Both the position numbers and the translations under genes were made by a program. A DNA stretch of 64,000 nucleotides from Neoscytalidium dimidiatum (lineage: Eukaryota > Ascomycota > Dothideomycetes > Botryosphaeriales > Botryosphaeriaceae). Positions within the stretch are counted from its first letter, which is position 1; each line of letters starts with the position of its first letter. Positions 52,150-64,000 of this stretch are shown piece by piece. The notes beneath the pieces were generated by a model. That model saw nothing but the letters and a program-made list of their open reading frames with translations. It had not been told where the DNA came from and did not search any database. The stretch is from positions 2,108,001 through 2,172,000 of the forward strand of contig CM074695.1 in NCBI GenBank assembly GCA_037367355.1, given 5' to 3'.

Positions 52150-54648
52150 CTATCTCCGCCTTCATCCCCGAATTTCATGTCTTTTGTCCTGCATCGCAAC
52201 GCGTTCGATCCTTCGTAGGTCCTGGGAGGCGCCAGTCTTTGTGCATCCTTTTTTGCTTTTTCTTCGCCGCGAAGAATCTCCGGGAAAAAGGGTGGCATGG
52301 TGCTTTTTGGGATTCAAAATCGTTTTGGCTGTCATTGTTGGGCGAGGGATTTTCCATTTCTAGCATCTTTTTTTTTTCTTTTATTCCTATTCACGAACTT
52401 TGCTTTGTTGTTATTCTCCATACTACTTGCATAGAGATTCCCCGCGAAAAGATGGACGGAGGTGCCAAGGGGATTTTTGAGCTTTTCTTGGAGGACGATA
52501 GTGAGAAGAAGTGACGAGTATGTGAGGATAGGATTGATGGTGGTTGATGGGAAGTAGCATTTATCGGGTGTTTTGTCGTGTGCTTTCTGTGTGCGCTTTT
52601 TACATGCTGTTATTGTCATTTTGCTGCCGTTTTGTCGTTTTTCTAGATAGCGGGCTCTACTGCACCACCCCTTTTTAGTTGATGATGTCTACGATAGGAT
52701 AGGAAGGAGGCTTTTTAACGTAACCTACCACCACCATCAGCACCTGCAGCAGGCAGACGACTCTTCTTCCCCAGGGCTCACTGTTCTCTCCTGTTCTCTT
52801 CTTTTCGTTACATCTGTCTCAACATGCCTGAGAGGCATGTTTGAACTCTCTCACTGCTACTCCCCTTTTCCCCATTCGCGTTTACCTTTCGAACGCAAAG
52901 TCATCCCTAGGCATTTGTTGGCGCTCGATACCTTGTTTTCGATTATTCTTTCAACTTCGGAATACTGGCCAAGGGCTACGTTGAAACTCTGTTCGCACAG
53001 CATCCTTTCACCGTCGTCGGGCGCTCGGACTCCTCTTCGTCGCGTGCCGGTCCTTTTTCTCCTCGTGCCAACCGACAACCGTTGCGGAACTGCCATCGCT
53101 CGTTCTTTCATGAAATCTCGAATTCGTGTCTCAAAGTCCTCTCAGTGGATCAACAACCCCAATTTTTTTTTTTATTTTTTGTTTTGTCTTGGGTCGGGTG
53201 GAGTGAGAAAGCTTACTCTCTAGTCGCTATTTAGAGCCCGGGCACAAGAAGAGTTTCTTTTTGTCCAAAGATGAAGAAGGTAAACGCGCTTGGCGCTACT
53301 GCACACTGTTTCTTTTTTTTTTTTTTTTTGGTAAAGTTGGTCAGTCCGCGGAATGAGATTTCCTGTTTTACGTTCAGATGTCCTTCGAAACAAATGGCGG
53401 CCGATTTCCTTTTCCTTCCTTCTCCAGGGTGCAGATGATGAGAACGGGGCGAGAGGCCCGAAACGGGTGGGAAAGACGTCGGAAGGGAAAAGGAGGGGGG
53501 GCGAAGCCATGAAAACCACGCGTAACGCGATGAATGGGAATCTGTTCGACGAGTTGGATCTCCGGTGAGTCGGATGTTGCGCTCCCGTTGACGAGATGGT
53601 TACGAAGAGATGTGGGCAGAAAAGTATGTCCGAGTGGCATGGACGACTTTTTTCCCCTGTACTTGTGGGCCCCTTGTCGGATGTGGAAAGGTGGCATCTG
53701 ATGCTCTGGTTATTGTCTTGTTTGATGCTCTCTTCCCTGCCGTCCTTGACGAAGTCCTCATGTATATACGCCTGTACGTGTAATATCGTAAAGTACGCCT
53801 CCATCAAAGTCTCCATGAAACAATTGAGTAACGTGAGCAAGGACCTCTGTCTATTCACCTATTTCAAACCTACGGTGCGCAATGTCCTGATAAAATCAGG
53901 TCAGTGTCAAGCTGCGTCAGGCATTCCACGGCGCCGAGCAGTAAATCAGGGAAAGTCAAATAAAACAGAAGAAGCGAGAGAAGGTTTTCGAAGAAAGTAA
54001 GAAAAAAAAAAGACCGCTCAGCACAATTGCACCTGCACGCGGTGGAATGTCCCAAACAATGTTGAAGTACACCCTGAACCTTCAATTTCATGCTGAGAAC
54101 GAGCAAGTCGCTATAACGATTCGGATTTCTTGTCATTAATCGAGACCATGACGGTTCTGTTTGTATACTTCTCTCTTAAAAGCCTGTACGATAATTGCCC
54201 TCGAATTCCTCCTGCTGAAATCCACATGATCAGACGAACACAAAGATCTGTTGTAAAAAGCCATCTTTCACTGGCAGTGAACTGTTTGAGGGAGAAAAAA
54301 AGGACGAAATGTATTGACACGAATCTGAAAGACTTTCCGCATATGAGAAAGGGATATCAAGCAACCAGTGAAAAAAAAAAAAAAAAAGGAAGAAATAAGG
54401 GCCAGTCTAAACACCCAGACCCGATGCAGGTGTAGAAGTACGACCGCCAACCCCGCAAAGAAACCCAGCCCATCATTATCCCCACCAACCGATAGGCAAA
54501 TAGTGTCGTACGCAGCGAGCGATCCGTCTCTTAGTCCCATAAAAACACCTTGCAAGTGAAAAAAGGTGAAAAAGAAAAGAGAAAAAGAGAGGCAAAAGCG
54601 AGCAACTTTCTCCCCTCCATATTACAACAATCCCATCCCTCCCATGTC
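52150..54648. other. Intergenic, AT-rich with homopolymers
   Basis: About 2.5 kb without a supported gene between convergent genes. Poly-T runs lie at 52369-52378, 53164-53178 and 53310-53330, and poly-A runs at 54002-54011 and 54371-54386. Frames are short and unlike known families. Confidence 0.5.
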
Positions 54649-55461
54649 TCACTTCCCATAAAACCAATATTCAGCAGCGTACTTGACCTCGAACTCGCCG
54701 CCCTCCTCGCCCTCGCACGTATCGGGCTGCATGCCGCCGGCGGTCACGACCCTGAACACGGCCTCGATGCCGTCCGGGCCGACGTCGCCCTCGCGCGCGA
54801 GCAGCAGCCAGGGCACGGCGCCCTCGCCGTCGAGGCCGCGGCAGGCGTCGGCGGGGGCGTCGGCGCTCGCGGCCTTCTTGCCGCGCACGACGATGCTGCG
54901 CGCCTCGTCCGGGTAGGTGGCGGCGCTGGGGGCCAGGGCCCAGGTGGGCGTGAGGGCGGCCTGCCACTCGGCGAAGAAGTGCTCGCCGAAGTCGACGTCC
55001 GCGAGCCACTGCGCGGCGCCCGGCATCTGCGCGACCAGGTTCGTCCACGCGGCGGCGCGGTCGGCGGGCGCGAGCGCGCCGTACATGGCGAGCGCGAGGG
55101 GCGGGAGCGCGTTGGCGAAGAGGGAGCCCAGCGGCGAGGTGAGGAAGGGCCCGATGTCGTAGAGGGAGGCGAGGGCGCCGGCGGAGGCGGGCGTCGCGAC
55201 GGCGGCGGAGGTGTTGGTCGCGGTGGCGCAGGTGTAGTTTTGCGTGCCCACGCCTAGGGCGACGTGCTTGAGGGTAAGGCCGGCGGGGACGGGTGGGAGT
55301 GGCGTCGATGCGGAGGGGTTGGTCGGGAGGGCGAGGCGGGAGAGGTCGGGCGAGCGGCGTGGGTGAGGGGAGCGGAGGTTGTTTGTTGGAATGGCGAAGA
55401 TGAGGTGTGCGAGGAGGGTGGTGAGGAGGAGGATGAAGGTGGTGGGCCTGGTGGTCGGCAT
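54649..55461 (-). CDS. Secreted DUF3455 protein
   Basis: An uninterrupted minus-strand frame of 270 aa from the ATG at 55461. It has an N-terminal signal peptide (FILLLTTLLAHLIFAIP). The body reads VPAGLTLKHVALGVGTQNYTC, LASLYDIGPFL, then GEHFFAEWQAALTPTW, and ends with AVFRVVTAGGMQPDTC and VKYAAEYWFYGK. This pattern (GVGTQNYTC near the start, TAGG.PP..C and AEYWFY at the end) is the DUF3455 family of small secreted fungal proteins, sometimes labelled malate-dehydrogenase-like without biochemical support. Paired Cys residues are consistent with disulfides. The frame continues upstream to 55980, but that extension is Arg/Pro/Ser rich and would bury the signal peptide, so I start at 55461. Function is unknown. 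Confidence 0.88.
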   Translation of the reverse strand: MPTTRPTTFILLLTTLLAHLIFAIPTNNLRSPHPRRSPDLSRLALPTNPSASTPLPPVPAGLTLKHVALGVGTQNYTCATATNTSAAVATPASAGALASLYDIGPFLTSPLGSLFANALPPLALAMYGALAPADRAAAWTNLVAQMPGAAQWLADVDFGEHFFAEWQAALTPTWALAPSAATYPDEARSIVVRGKKAASADAPADACRGLDGEGAVPWLLLAREGDVGPDGIEAVFRVVTAGGMQPDTCEGEEGGEFEVKYAAEYWFYGK

Positions 55462-58400
55462 GGTTGGCGAGGTCGTGAAGGCGTAGGCAGTGGTTGTGAT
55501 GGTTCGCTTTGGCGATTGTCTAGGTGGTAGACGTGATTTTTGGATGGAAGTTGCGTACGGGGCCCTGTTTCTGTTTCTGGAATCTGCGAGCGTGTACGGC
55601 AGGGACGACTGGCAGGAGCGAGGGCGCGCAGAGGAAGACGGAAGTCGAGATGGTTCGCAATTCGCAAGGGAAGGCGCAAGGTAATCTTGTTCTTCGATGC
55701 TCCCCCAAGAAATTGTTCGAACGTTAAGCGCCGTCCCGCAGAGCAACGTTGCACGAAGGGGACAAGGGCCGATATATGAGACGATATTTCGAGCAATACG
55801 GGCGGCAAACGAAAACGGAAAGTAGGAGGTCGGAAGTCGGAGGTGGTGGAGAGAACGCGGAACCCAGCCCACCTTTCTTGTTCCTCTGCTCCAATCGGAG
55901 GCAGCCCTTCGTACTTTAAGTGGTCTGGAGGGGATGGATGCTGGTCGGGTCAGCAGTCTGGGGGCTCGACGCCCGGGCACCTTTATAGGATTATTAGGTG
56001 CATGCCTGGAAAGAAAAATGATGGAGGCGCGGGAGGCATGCGTCGCGCTACAACCCCAGTCTTTGCAGACCGCCGCTAGTTAGGGTCTGCAGCGGGAAGC
56101 ATATCCAACATGGCACCGGATCCATGGCTTGCTACCCATGCCGCATCTTTTTTTTTTTTTTTTGCCGCAGCCTCTTTTTCTTTCTTTCGCTTCCCCCATC
56201 TCGACCACGACCCCTGCTCCACGCGGCTAGTGGAAGCCTCGGGCTATGCCCAATCGGCGCTGGGGCGTTCGCCCTTCCGAACGGCGGCAGCCCTTTTCGG
56301 GAATCTGGCGTAACCGTGCCTCATGTGGAGACGACGGTTGACGGCTGCTCGGGCGGTGTTTTGTTAGCTGGTGTCAAGTCACGAGCAAGCTTTGGCTAAC
56401 CATCAATCCTACGGCAAGTGCTGTGCCACCAACACACATAGCCGCGCCTCGACAGCAGCGCTCAGAGGCACCACGACAGCAGGTCGGCCACGACGGCGCG
56501 GGCGGATGGAGCTGCTGCAGGCCAGAGGCGTAAGCGCAGGAAGGCGGCGAGCGGCGAGCGGCGGAGGTGTTCGTGGAGGGTGGAGCGCATTCTCGAAGGC
56601 GGCGCTTGAGGCCTCTCCCGGCAGGGATCATGACACGGCGCCGTCTGCGAGATGTGGGTGGCTGCGGCACGCTTGGACCAACATCTCCCTCGTCGTCGTG
56701 CCTTTCGAGTAGACAAGCGGCTAGCAGGGACATACCCTGTGGCCTGTCGTTGGCCCGAAGCGGCACATGTTCGCCGTAAATGGCCTCCCGAGGGCAGACG
56801 AGCCGACTCGACCATTCAGTCAATGGATCAGGCAAGCAGGCAGGCAGGCCTCCAGAAATTATGGAGGCCAGGGTTCGAGCAAGCGCTCTGCCGGAAGGGT
56901 GGGTTTGCGGGTTCGTGCCTGCTGTTGTACAACAGTGGTCCCGTATCTCGAGCGCTTACGCAGTGCCAGGTTGGCTCTGGCCATCTCGTGCCTCTTGTCT
57001 CTCGCCTCTGTAGCACGGCTTTCGGCACGAGGCAGCAGTCAGGCAGGCCGGTCAGAAGCTTCTTTTTTTCTCTCTCTCTCTTCTTCCTTCGCCGCGCTGA
57101 CAGTGACGTTCGGAGCTACTGCAAGGCTCACATGTTGCTCCTCCGAGTCCATCGTTTCATGGTCGTCGAGACTACTGCACCACCGCCACTCTTCCTTCCT
57201 TCCTCCTCCCCAGTCAGCAATTGAGCCGGCCGCCCGGCAGGCCTCGCGTAGTTACGTAGAGCGAGAGAGCAGGTCGGGCCGCCACATAGCAAAAAAAAAA
57301 AAAAGGCTGGAACCTGGTCGTTTGAGGGTTGCAGACCGACGGGGATCGTTGAGCCGTCGTCGTCTTAGGTGGCTTGCCGCGCCAGCTACGGCTTTGGGTT
57401 AGCCTGCGATTCCGAGCGGTTAATTGAGCTTTTTCGAGCGCGTTGCAGGTGGAGCAAAATAGCTCCATGCAACCGCGTTTCTTAACATAGTTCACCGCAA
57501 ATTAGCTCCAATTTGGCACTGACGGCCGCTGGCGAGGCCCGCGCCTGCATCGGTCGAAATTGCTATCCCGCCTCTTCCAAAAGCGCTGCCGAGATATGCA
57601 GGCGTGGCGAGAGAGGGACAGAAGAGAGGCGCGCGACTGCAATTCGGATGGTTCGATACGCTCGGACCCAGATTTAATTGGCAACCTGCGATGGCGAGGG
57701 CGAGCACAACCAAATCTGCCAGGAAGACGGAGGGAAAAGCCTTGTCTCTGCAACTCTCTCAACCTTCCCTCCGCATTCTAGTGGCCCCAATCTAGCTTTC
57801 AGGGTCTAGCGGCTGCCCACTTGGAATGTCGTGCGCCCGCCCGCAATCCTAAACACTCGGACGCTCTCTGTGCTCTCGCGACTCGGCCCAGTGACGTTCT
57901 TTCTCCCCCTCTTGACTCCCTCCCCAAAAAGACCAAGAGTCACGAAGCTTTCCGCCTGCGGCGAGCTAAGCAGTTCCTCCCGCAATCTGTCACACGCCCA
58001 AATCTCCACTCGGCTACTGCCGCTTCCTTCTCGACTCGGTCCACCGCGAGAAAGACGAGTTGTGCGAGTCGTTATCGTAGAAGACCGGTCCGCCCTGAGG
58101 CAGGAGAGTAAGCCGTAACCTCGCGCAAGGTATCCCATCCTCAGCACCGTCTGTCTCGCGAACCGAGCTCCCCGTCCCGCACGGCTGGGGTAAAAGACAA
58201 GGACGGGGAGTAGAGTTTCATCAGACGTGCACGCGTGCCGAAACCCCGTTTTTAGGGAGGCAAGAAAACACGGAGGGCGACCTGCCGACCGAAGAGGATT
58301 GACACTAAACAAGCAAGAGGGACGTTGGTGGTGGGAGGCGGGAAGAGACAGAAACAGCCCCGGTCCATCCTGCGACACGCCCGTCTCGGGTCTTGCGATT

Positions 58401-59082
58401 GTTTGGGAGTTGCAGATCTTGCGACGGCGCCGAAGGACGGCTGTACCTGTTTCATGTCAAGCAGGGCTGCCGCTCCTTCCAACAACATTTCTTCGCTACT
58501 GCTGATGGAGAGAACAAGAATAGATGGGAAAAGATAGCGGTCTCGAGAAGGTCAGCAGTGCAGATTCTGGAACCGGCGTTATTTTAGCCTTCTGCTACAG
58601 TACGACTCGGTAGACTGCAGTCCTCCTACACTTCGCGTAGCCGAACATGCGCGGATTATCCTCCTTGCCATAAGAGACCATGAGTCGGAATGAACTTATC
58701 TGACTTGATCTTACATCGCGGATGGCAGATGAGAGCCGGATCTGTGTTGCTCATCTCCGTATCTGCATCCTGCCGGGGTGTGAGGTCAGGGCTCACGCTG
58801 CTTGACATCTGTGGTACGGGATGTCTGAGAAGTGAGAGCTCTGTGCGAGTGATGGTGTATATCCCCAACTGGAAGGGGCGGTTTCTCCTGCGACCTTCAA
58901 GCACACAATGTCAGCATGCAGTGCATCTAGACCTCACAGAATGTGTATGTTGTCCAGTCGTCGGAGTTGTCCCTGGAACAGTCCAGCGAAGGCGCTCTGA
59001 TATCTACTGGAATAGTTATGGTGATACGGCAAAGCACAATATCAAGAGCTCCTCTTCATCCAGCAGCACGAGGTGAGGCTGT

Positions 59083-59328
59083 TCATGCCACAATGCCATA
59101 GTCAACAACACCGTCCAGTTGTTCCTTTTCCGCCATCAGCTCTTCCTCAAGCCCCCACACAAGGTGAAGATTCTCAACGAAAAAGCTGGTGTTGAAGGGG
59201 CGAGCAGACAAAGAAAGCTCTGCCCTTCGCGTCAGCCCGAGGCAGTGTAATACAGGCGACACCGTGGTCAGTGACGTGAGCGAAGCCCAGAGGCCACCAA
59301 CACGTTTTCCAAAAACTAGATTAATCAC
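59083..59328 (-). other. Coding-like fragment, unrecognised
   Basis: A minus-strand frame ending at a TGA with protein-like composition: RAELSLSARPFNTSFFVENL then HLVWGLEEELMAEKEQL and DGVVDYGIVA before the stop. It has no clear start or upstream exon and I do not recognise the family. It may be the 3' end of a small or decayed gene. Confidence 0.25.
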
Positions 59329-59391
59329 AGATGCCCCCGTAGGAGCGTTCTAGAGATTAATCTAAAAAGAACAGTTACTACACATGATCTA

Positions 59392-59592
59392 AGCCAGAAG
59401 GCAAAGAGAGCTGAAGAGGAAAGGAAGATGTTCAAGGTCGAGGAGTTGGTGGGGTTATATAGGTGGAAGGAGGAGAAGTTTGGGCTGCGGTACGAGACGC
59501 GTGCTGCTGTCAATGCAGGGTCTCTGGGGTACGTCGCCATGTGGGTAGGCGCATTCGGGGTTGAATTCACGTGGAACGCGGGATTTTGGCAG
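59392..59592 (+). other. Coding-like exon, unrecognised
   Basis: A plus-strand frame preceded by an AAGCCAG acceptor-like site and followed by a GTAAGAG donor-like site. It reads KAKRAEEERKMFKVEELVGL, YRWKEEKFGLRYETRAAV and then WVGAFGVEFTWNAGFWQ. Flanking exons could not be found. It may be part of an unrecognised or decayed gene. Confidence 0.25.
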
Positions 59593-60988
59593 GTAAGAGA
59601 GGCAAAACTGCCATTTCAAGCGTCCGTGATGACCAACTTGAGCCTACTTGGGCGGCGGTGAGGATATAGGAAGGTGTTAGTGCGAGCGTGACTACTACTC
59701 AACACCACGCACGCACATGAGCCTGGAAGTGTCACGATGTATGAACCCTGTACACATTCATTGTTAGGCGCGACTGGTGTGGTAGGCCACCAGCACTGTA
59801 ACTGCCTCCGCAACACCATCTTTCGGCATCGTGACTGGGCAATTGCATTCGCTGGAGGGCATATGACTTGAGTCATCGCATATGATTATCTCGATATACG
59901 TTTTGTCAACTAGTACAATACTAATGTTAGGCGAGAAGGGCAGGTATGTAGAGCTTCAGTAGAATCAACTTACCAATTCATAAGCACTCCACCATGAAGT
60001 TACTCGAGAAAGACAAGCATTTATGCTTATTGGCTGTCTGCTCTTCACAGCTATTTACAACATTGACGAAGAAACAGATCAGCTTCCGATGACCTTCTCA
60101 GTATGGCACTGATGCTTACATGATGACTGCGACATGACCACCGCCGTTGTCTGCTCTGACACTTCCTTCGCATCGATTCAACCAATGCCGCTGCATGTGC
60201 ATTGAATGAGTACTCATTCAATTAAATACGGGCATTCGCCGGCGCCGGGTGCAGGTAATATTAGCAGGCACCATTTGTAATGGAATGATATACTGCTAGA
60301 ACCGTAAACACTCCGAACAGTAGACGCTCAGCGAAGCGCGGACGCTTGGAAATCCACACAGATTTATATGATTAGGCATCCCAAAATTTCTGATACGCAT
60401 GGCGTGGCGAGAGCACGTAGCATTGAATACCCAGACAAGCGGTACCGTCATCGAGCGAAGTTACGTTTGTGTGCAACTTGCTCCCCCTAACACATATTAG
60501 GGGGTTGTAGACTTTTAGTATGACCGTAGTCATCTGGGATAAGCACATTTGCGAGCGTATGATGTCAAGAAACAGGGAAATGAGTACAAGGAAAGGCTTC
60601 ATGGATGGTATGGATAGCTGGTATTCGATAAAAAAAAAAAAGGAAAGGAAACATCATCTATAAGCTCCCACCGTATCCCAACAAACTCACGAAAGACGCA
60701 CGCACACTCCAGACGTACACACATACACTGACTATTGTAATAGATCTGCAACCAAAAGAAGAAGTGTCTGTACCTCATGCTAAATCAAAATAGCGGGAGA
60801 GTGATGAAATGAGCTGTGCAAAGGAGGAACCCGCATATACCCAGACTCCTGTGACCGAGCAGCGTGACCGCGTGAATGATGACCGACGACTTTGACCAGC
60901 TAAATGGTGGAGTGGTGGGCAGGGCATAATGCTAATGGGGGAGAGGGAGAGAGGTAGGTTGTGGATATCGACTTGAGACTAATCGCGA

Positions 60989-61960
60989 TTACATAGCCAT
61001 TTCGGCTTGTAGCTTCCGCAACTCCTCTTCCTCGTCTTCCTCTTCGGCGCGGGCGGGCTTTTTGCCAGATACTGGACATCACGTTAGCCGAATATCATAG
61101 AACAGAGAAGTGAGCGGTCGGCATACGTTCTCCCTGAGGGCCCGTCGGTAACCTCGAGACTTCGTCCGTGACCGGAACCTGGCCCGTCTCGAGCATCTTG
61201 TTGGTCAGCTCCTCCTGCTGCAGCTCGGCGAGCTCGTCTTCCAACTCGTCCTCGTCGAGTGTCTGGCCCATAGGTTGGCCAATAGCTTCGGAAATCTCCT
61301 CGCCGATTGCATGTTGCTCCCGTAAATCCTCCCTTTATACCAGTGTCAGCAATCACATAGTCCTTACTAAACCCCAGCTGCCACAATTGCGGTCGATATG
61401 CTCAGGTAGGGCCAAACATACATTGTCTGATCCACCTTTTCGATGGTAAGCTTGCCATGGATCTGCTTCATTGCCTCGCCGGCATTCTTCATAGCATCGA
61501 GGGTCTCCTTGTTGATGTTCGCCGTCTCGATCGAGTAGATCTCGCGCTCCAGCGTCATTATCTGGTTCTGCGTCTGCTCGAGCGAATGCTCGAACTGCTT
61601 CTTACGCCGAAGCGCGGCCTTGGCGGCTGTGATATCCCGAAAAGCGCCGTTAGCAAAACTGGTAATAAGGCGCTGTCCCGCCGAACCAACCCGCGGTACG
61701 CAGGCCGTCTGGCAAACGAGTAGATGTGGCTCATGCCCCAAGACGACCGCGAAGAGGGTAGATCATGTCTTACCGTTCTTATTCGAGCTGACATTCTTCC
61801 GCGCGATGGCGTCCTGCTCGTCCATCTGGTGCTGCAGGTGCTTCTCCCTCTTCGACAGCATCTCCAGCTGGCCGCGCAGCTGCAGGATGGCATTCTTGGG
61901 CGCATCCTTCTTCTTCGCCGCTCCTCCACCGCCGAACCAGCCTAGCCCCCAGCCAGACAT
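60989..61960 (-). CDS. SNF7: ESCRT-III subunit Snf7/Vps32
   Basis: Predicted exons are 61960-61774, 61626-61422, about 61334-61127 and about 61072-60989, in consistent phase. MSGWGLGWFGGG is the usual N-terminus with its membrane-inserting ANCHR-like amphipathic stretch. AILQLRGQLEMLSKREKHLQ is the basic helix 1. AAKAALRRKKQFEHSLEQTQ and MKNAGEAMKQIHGKLTIEKV are the conserved core helices, followed by VDQTMEDLREQHAIGEEISE. The C-terminal EEEELRKLQAEMAM is the MIM-containing tail. Snf7 polymerises on endosomal membranes to drive multivesicular-body sorting and is recycled by Vps4; in fungi it also scaffolds the Rim101 pH pathway. It lies head to head with TEN1. Confidence 0.95.
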
Positions 61961-62637
61961 CTTTGCCGCAAATCAAACGATCCTTGATCGGAGGACGGTC
62001 AGGCTACCTTGCTCAGCGGAGCGCACTGGGGGTTTGTTCGAGAACCAGGACCTCGAGGGAACGCGCGAGAGGTTGCTGTCGGTGTTGTTGTGGGATGCTT
62101 GTTTTCGTTCGGCGTGATCTGCGCGGGCGGCGGACACACTGCGGGGCGCTCTGCTAACGGAGCGAGGACGGGTTGGAAAGCTCTAGACGCACAGCCGAAG
62201 GCGCACAGGCGGGGGAAGCCTGAGGGAGCAGCAGGCGAGGCAGAAGAAGAAGACGAAGTGGAGCGCGACTTTGCTGCCTGATAGTCGGTCGGGTGGGCAG
62301 GTTTTGCGAAATGTGGAAGCCTGGCGGGCGTGCACAGTCCGGGTGAGTGGGAGAGATGATGAGGGAGGTAGGTGAAGCACAAGGAAGGCCGATGATGCAG
62401 CGCCGCCCTCTGGCTGGCCTGCCTGGAGGGCCCGCCGCCGCCGCCATGCATGGCACGTGCACTTCGAGCCTCAACCTGGACCAAGAAGATAGCGGGCAAG
62501 GTCTCGCGCCCGCCAATACCGTCCCAACCACGGCCTGATCATTTGCTCCTCCTCACGCGACGCCCTTGCGCGCGCTGTCATCCCGTCGTCGCGACATGCG
62601 AGCCGATGCTTCCTCCGTGCGCTGATCTATCGCCGTC
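61961..62637. other. Divergent promoter region of SNF7 and TEN1
   Basis: A GC-rich 677-bp interval between two divergent conserved genes. No gene is supported. Confidence 0.5.
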
Positions 62638-63130
62638 ATGTATGGGCCGCAGCCCAGCCGGTTGGTCTTCCTCTCGGATCTCAAGCGCATGAGTGTCGGC
62701 TCCAAGGCGCGTTTCTTAGGCTGGTAAGCTGTTCTGCGACCTCGCGATTTCATCAAAACGGTGCGACAGCCACTGATAGACGCTGCACAGCGTTGATGAT
62801 TATGACGTTTCCACTGGGACTCTTGCGCTCAAGCACGCCTACCCCGCCAAGTCCTCCGTTGTCGCTCATGTCAACATTGACCACGTCCTCGAGTCCGTGA
62901 AGAGCACCGATCTGGAGGTAGGAGCTTGGCTGAATGTTATCGCTTATGTCTCTGAGCCGCCGGAAAGCTCCAAGAGAAGAGCGAAGAAAGATCGCACGCA
63001 GAAGGCGGCTGATATTGTCTATGCGCAAGCCATCGTGCTCTGGTCTGCTGGAGATATCAAGCTGGATGCTTATGAGAGGGCTGTGGAGGCTCGAAAGTCT
63101 GCTGATGCCATATTCAGTCCTCAGAGATGA
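62638..63130 (+). CDS. TEN1: CST telomere-capping complex subunit Ten1
   Basis: Exons are 62638-62723 and 62791-63130, 141 aa, a normal Ten1 size. MYGPQPSRLVFLSDLKRM and VGSKARFLG join after the intron to CVDDYDVSTGTLALKHAYP, the first strands of an OB fold. AHVNIDHVLESVKSTDLEVG then AWLNVIAYV follows the Ten1_fungi pattern. The C-terminal helix is DIKLDAYERAVEARKSAD. Ten1 binds Stn1 and, with Cdc13/Ctc1, protects telomeric single-stranded DNA and helps lagging-strand fill-in. The reading frame across the junction (TG + C = Cys) fits the family well. The gene is short and fast-evolving, so it would be easy to miss in annotation. Confidence 0.93.
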
Positions 63131-64000
63131 GTGTTCCATCTGGACTTTGAGGATGGGGACTGCCAAAGCAGACACTCAACTATTCTCCGTCCATCATGGA
63201 TCTGAGGTGGTGTGGATTGTTAGAAGGCACCGCATACGTCTCCGCTGGTGCTCGAGTTCTCAAAGACAGCAGTGGCTAAATAGCAGTGGACCTTCATATA
63301 CCCCTGGAATTATGCCCAGCTAAGATGAACTCTGCGGCTGGTGATTTACAAATCGCTAGGCGGGCGAAGCTACCAGCACCCAGTATGCGGTATTGGTTAA
63401 AGTGGATTCTGGCATTACCGGCGTTCCATAGTGACCCAGCTAGGCGGTCTCCTCCCATGTACGTCCTCCGGAAACTACGCACAAAGTGTGTTAAATCTCC
63501 TGTTTGCTCCCTACCTATGCCTAATTATGCATTGTACATGGGCTAGCCAGCCATCCAAAACCAAGTAGCCCAAGAAAGCACCTGAAAAATCCCACCTTTT
63601 CCTATGCCGCCCGTACATCCATAAACTTCAACGCACATACACTCATGACGGCAAAAAAGACGGGATATCAGGCCTCAAATCCTTCTAAAGGAGCAATTCA
63701 AAAGACTGAACAGGTTTGCTCCTCGTGACAATGATGGTGGAACATTTTCGTCCACCGAATAGCAACGCTCCTACCCGTCTGTCCTTGTAATCCGTTGAGA
63801 AGACACCTCACGCACAAACACACAGACCGCTTGAAGAGCGAAGAGAGAAAGTGTGGGATGGTAAGTACAAGAGAGAAGAGGTCTGCATCAGACGCGACGC
63901 AGAGGCTGTCGAGGAGATTTTCGAAGCAAAAACGGGGAGAGGATCAGGAAATTACAGATGTGATTACATTCTTCCTCGTGGGAGAGTGCAGTTTAGCGGG
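63131..64000. other. Intergenic to window edge
   Basis: TEN1 3' flank. No supported gene; any gene further right is outside the window. Confidence 0.5.

Larger units (their letters stand above)
55462..60988. other. Long intergenic region, few coding hints
   Basis: About 5.5 kb with no gene I can support fully. The left part (56-58.5 kb) is low complexity and GC-rich with T and A tracts. The right part (59.9-60.9 kb) is AT-richer. Two coding-like fragments at 59.1-59.6 kb are listed separately. Confidence 0.45.

Noticed and set aside
56371..57402. Overlapping Arg/Ser-rich frames
   Set aside because: No recognisable domain, simultaneous frames on both strands, homopolymer interruptions.

Overview
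The window looks like nuclear DNA from a filamentous ascomycete (Pezizomycotina; a Dothideomycete or relative is my guess, not demonstrated). The grounds are short GT-AG introns of about 45-120 nt with CTGAC/CTAAC-like branch sites, monocistronic genes on both strands, long GC-rich intergenic stretches with homopolymers and microsatellites, and typical Pezizomycotina families (fungal rhodopsin-like protein, DUF3455, tyrosinase, BBE oxidoreductase, fungal Ten1). Exon coordinates were joined by eye from reading frame, splice signals and remembered family motifs. There are no rRNA genes, CRISPR arrays or recognisable intact transposons.

Left part (about 0.7-26.5 kb) is rich in accessory oxidative enzymes: a secreted BBE-type FAD oxidoreductase (+), an SRR1-like protein (-), a small F-box-like hypothetical protein (-), an ascorbate-oxidase-like multicopper oxidase (-), a broken GEN1/Yen1 Holliday-junction resolvase (-), two tandem Rieske-oxygenase homologues (+), a fungal rhodopsin-like membrane protein (-) and a secreted tyrosinase (+). 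There is no PKS, NRPS or terpene backbone gene and no pathway transcription factor, so this is an enzyme-rich neighbourhood rather than a proven biosynthetic cluster.

Right part (27-63 kb) is mainly conserved housekeeping and signalling: CYP40-type cyclophilin (+), an MFS transporter (+), a Ste7-type MAPKK (-) divergent from SPT6 (+), a disordered ascomycete protein (+), a PH-C2-RasGAP protein of the Bud2 type (+), a secreted DUF3455 protein (-), ESCRT-III SNF7 (-), and the telomere-capping CST subunit TEN1 (+), divergent from SNF7.

The most interesting signals are these. (1) The tandem Rieske pair is complementary: the first gene keeps the mononuclear-iron catalytic domain but has lost the [2Fe-2S] motifs, while the second has a perfect Rieske motif and a membrane anchor but no recognisable iron site. 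Both share an intron at the same residue. (2) The GEN1 homologue carries five independent lesions. (3) The tyrosinase needs a 6-nt microexon and has a GG instead of an AG at one predicted acceptor.
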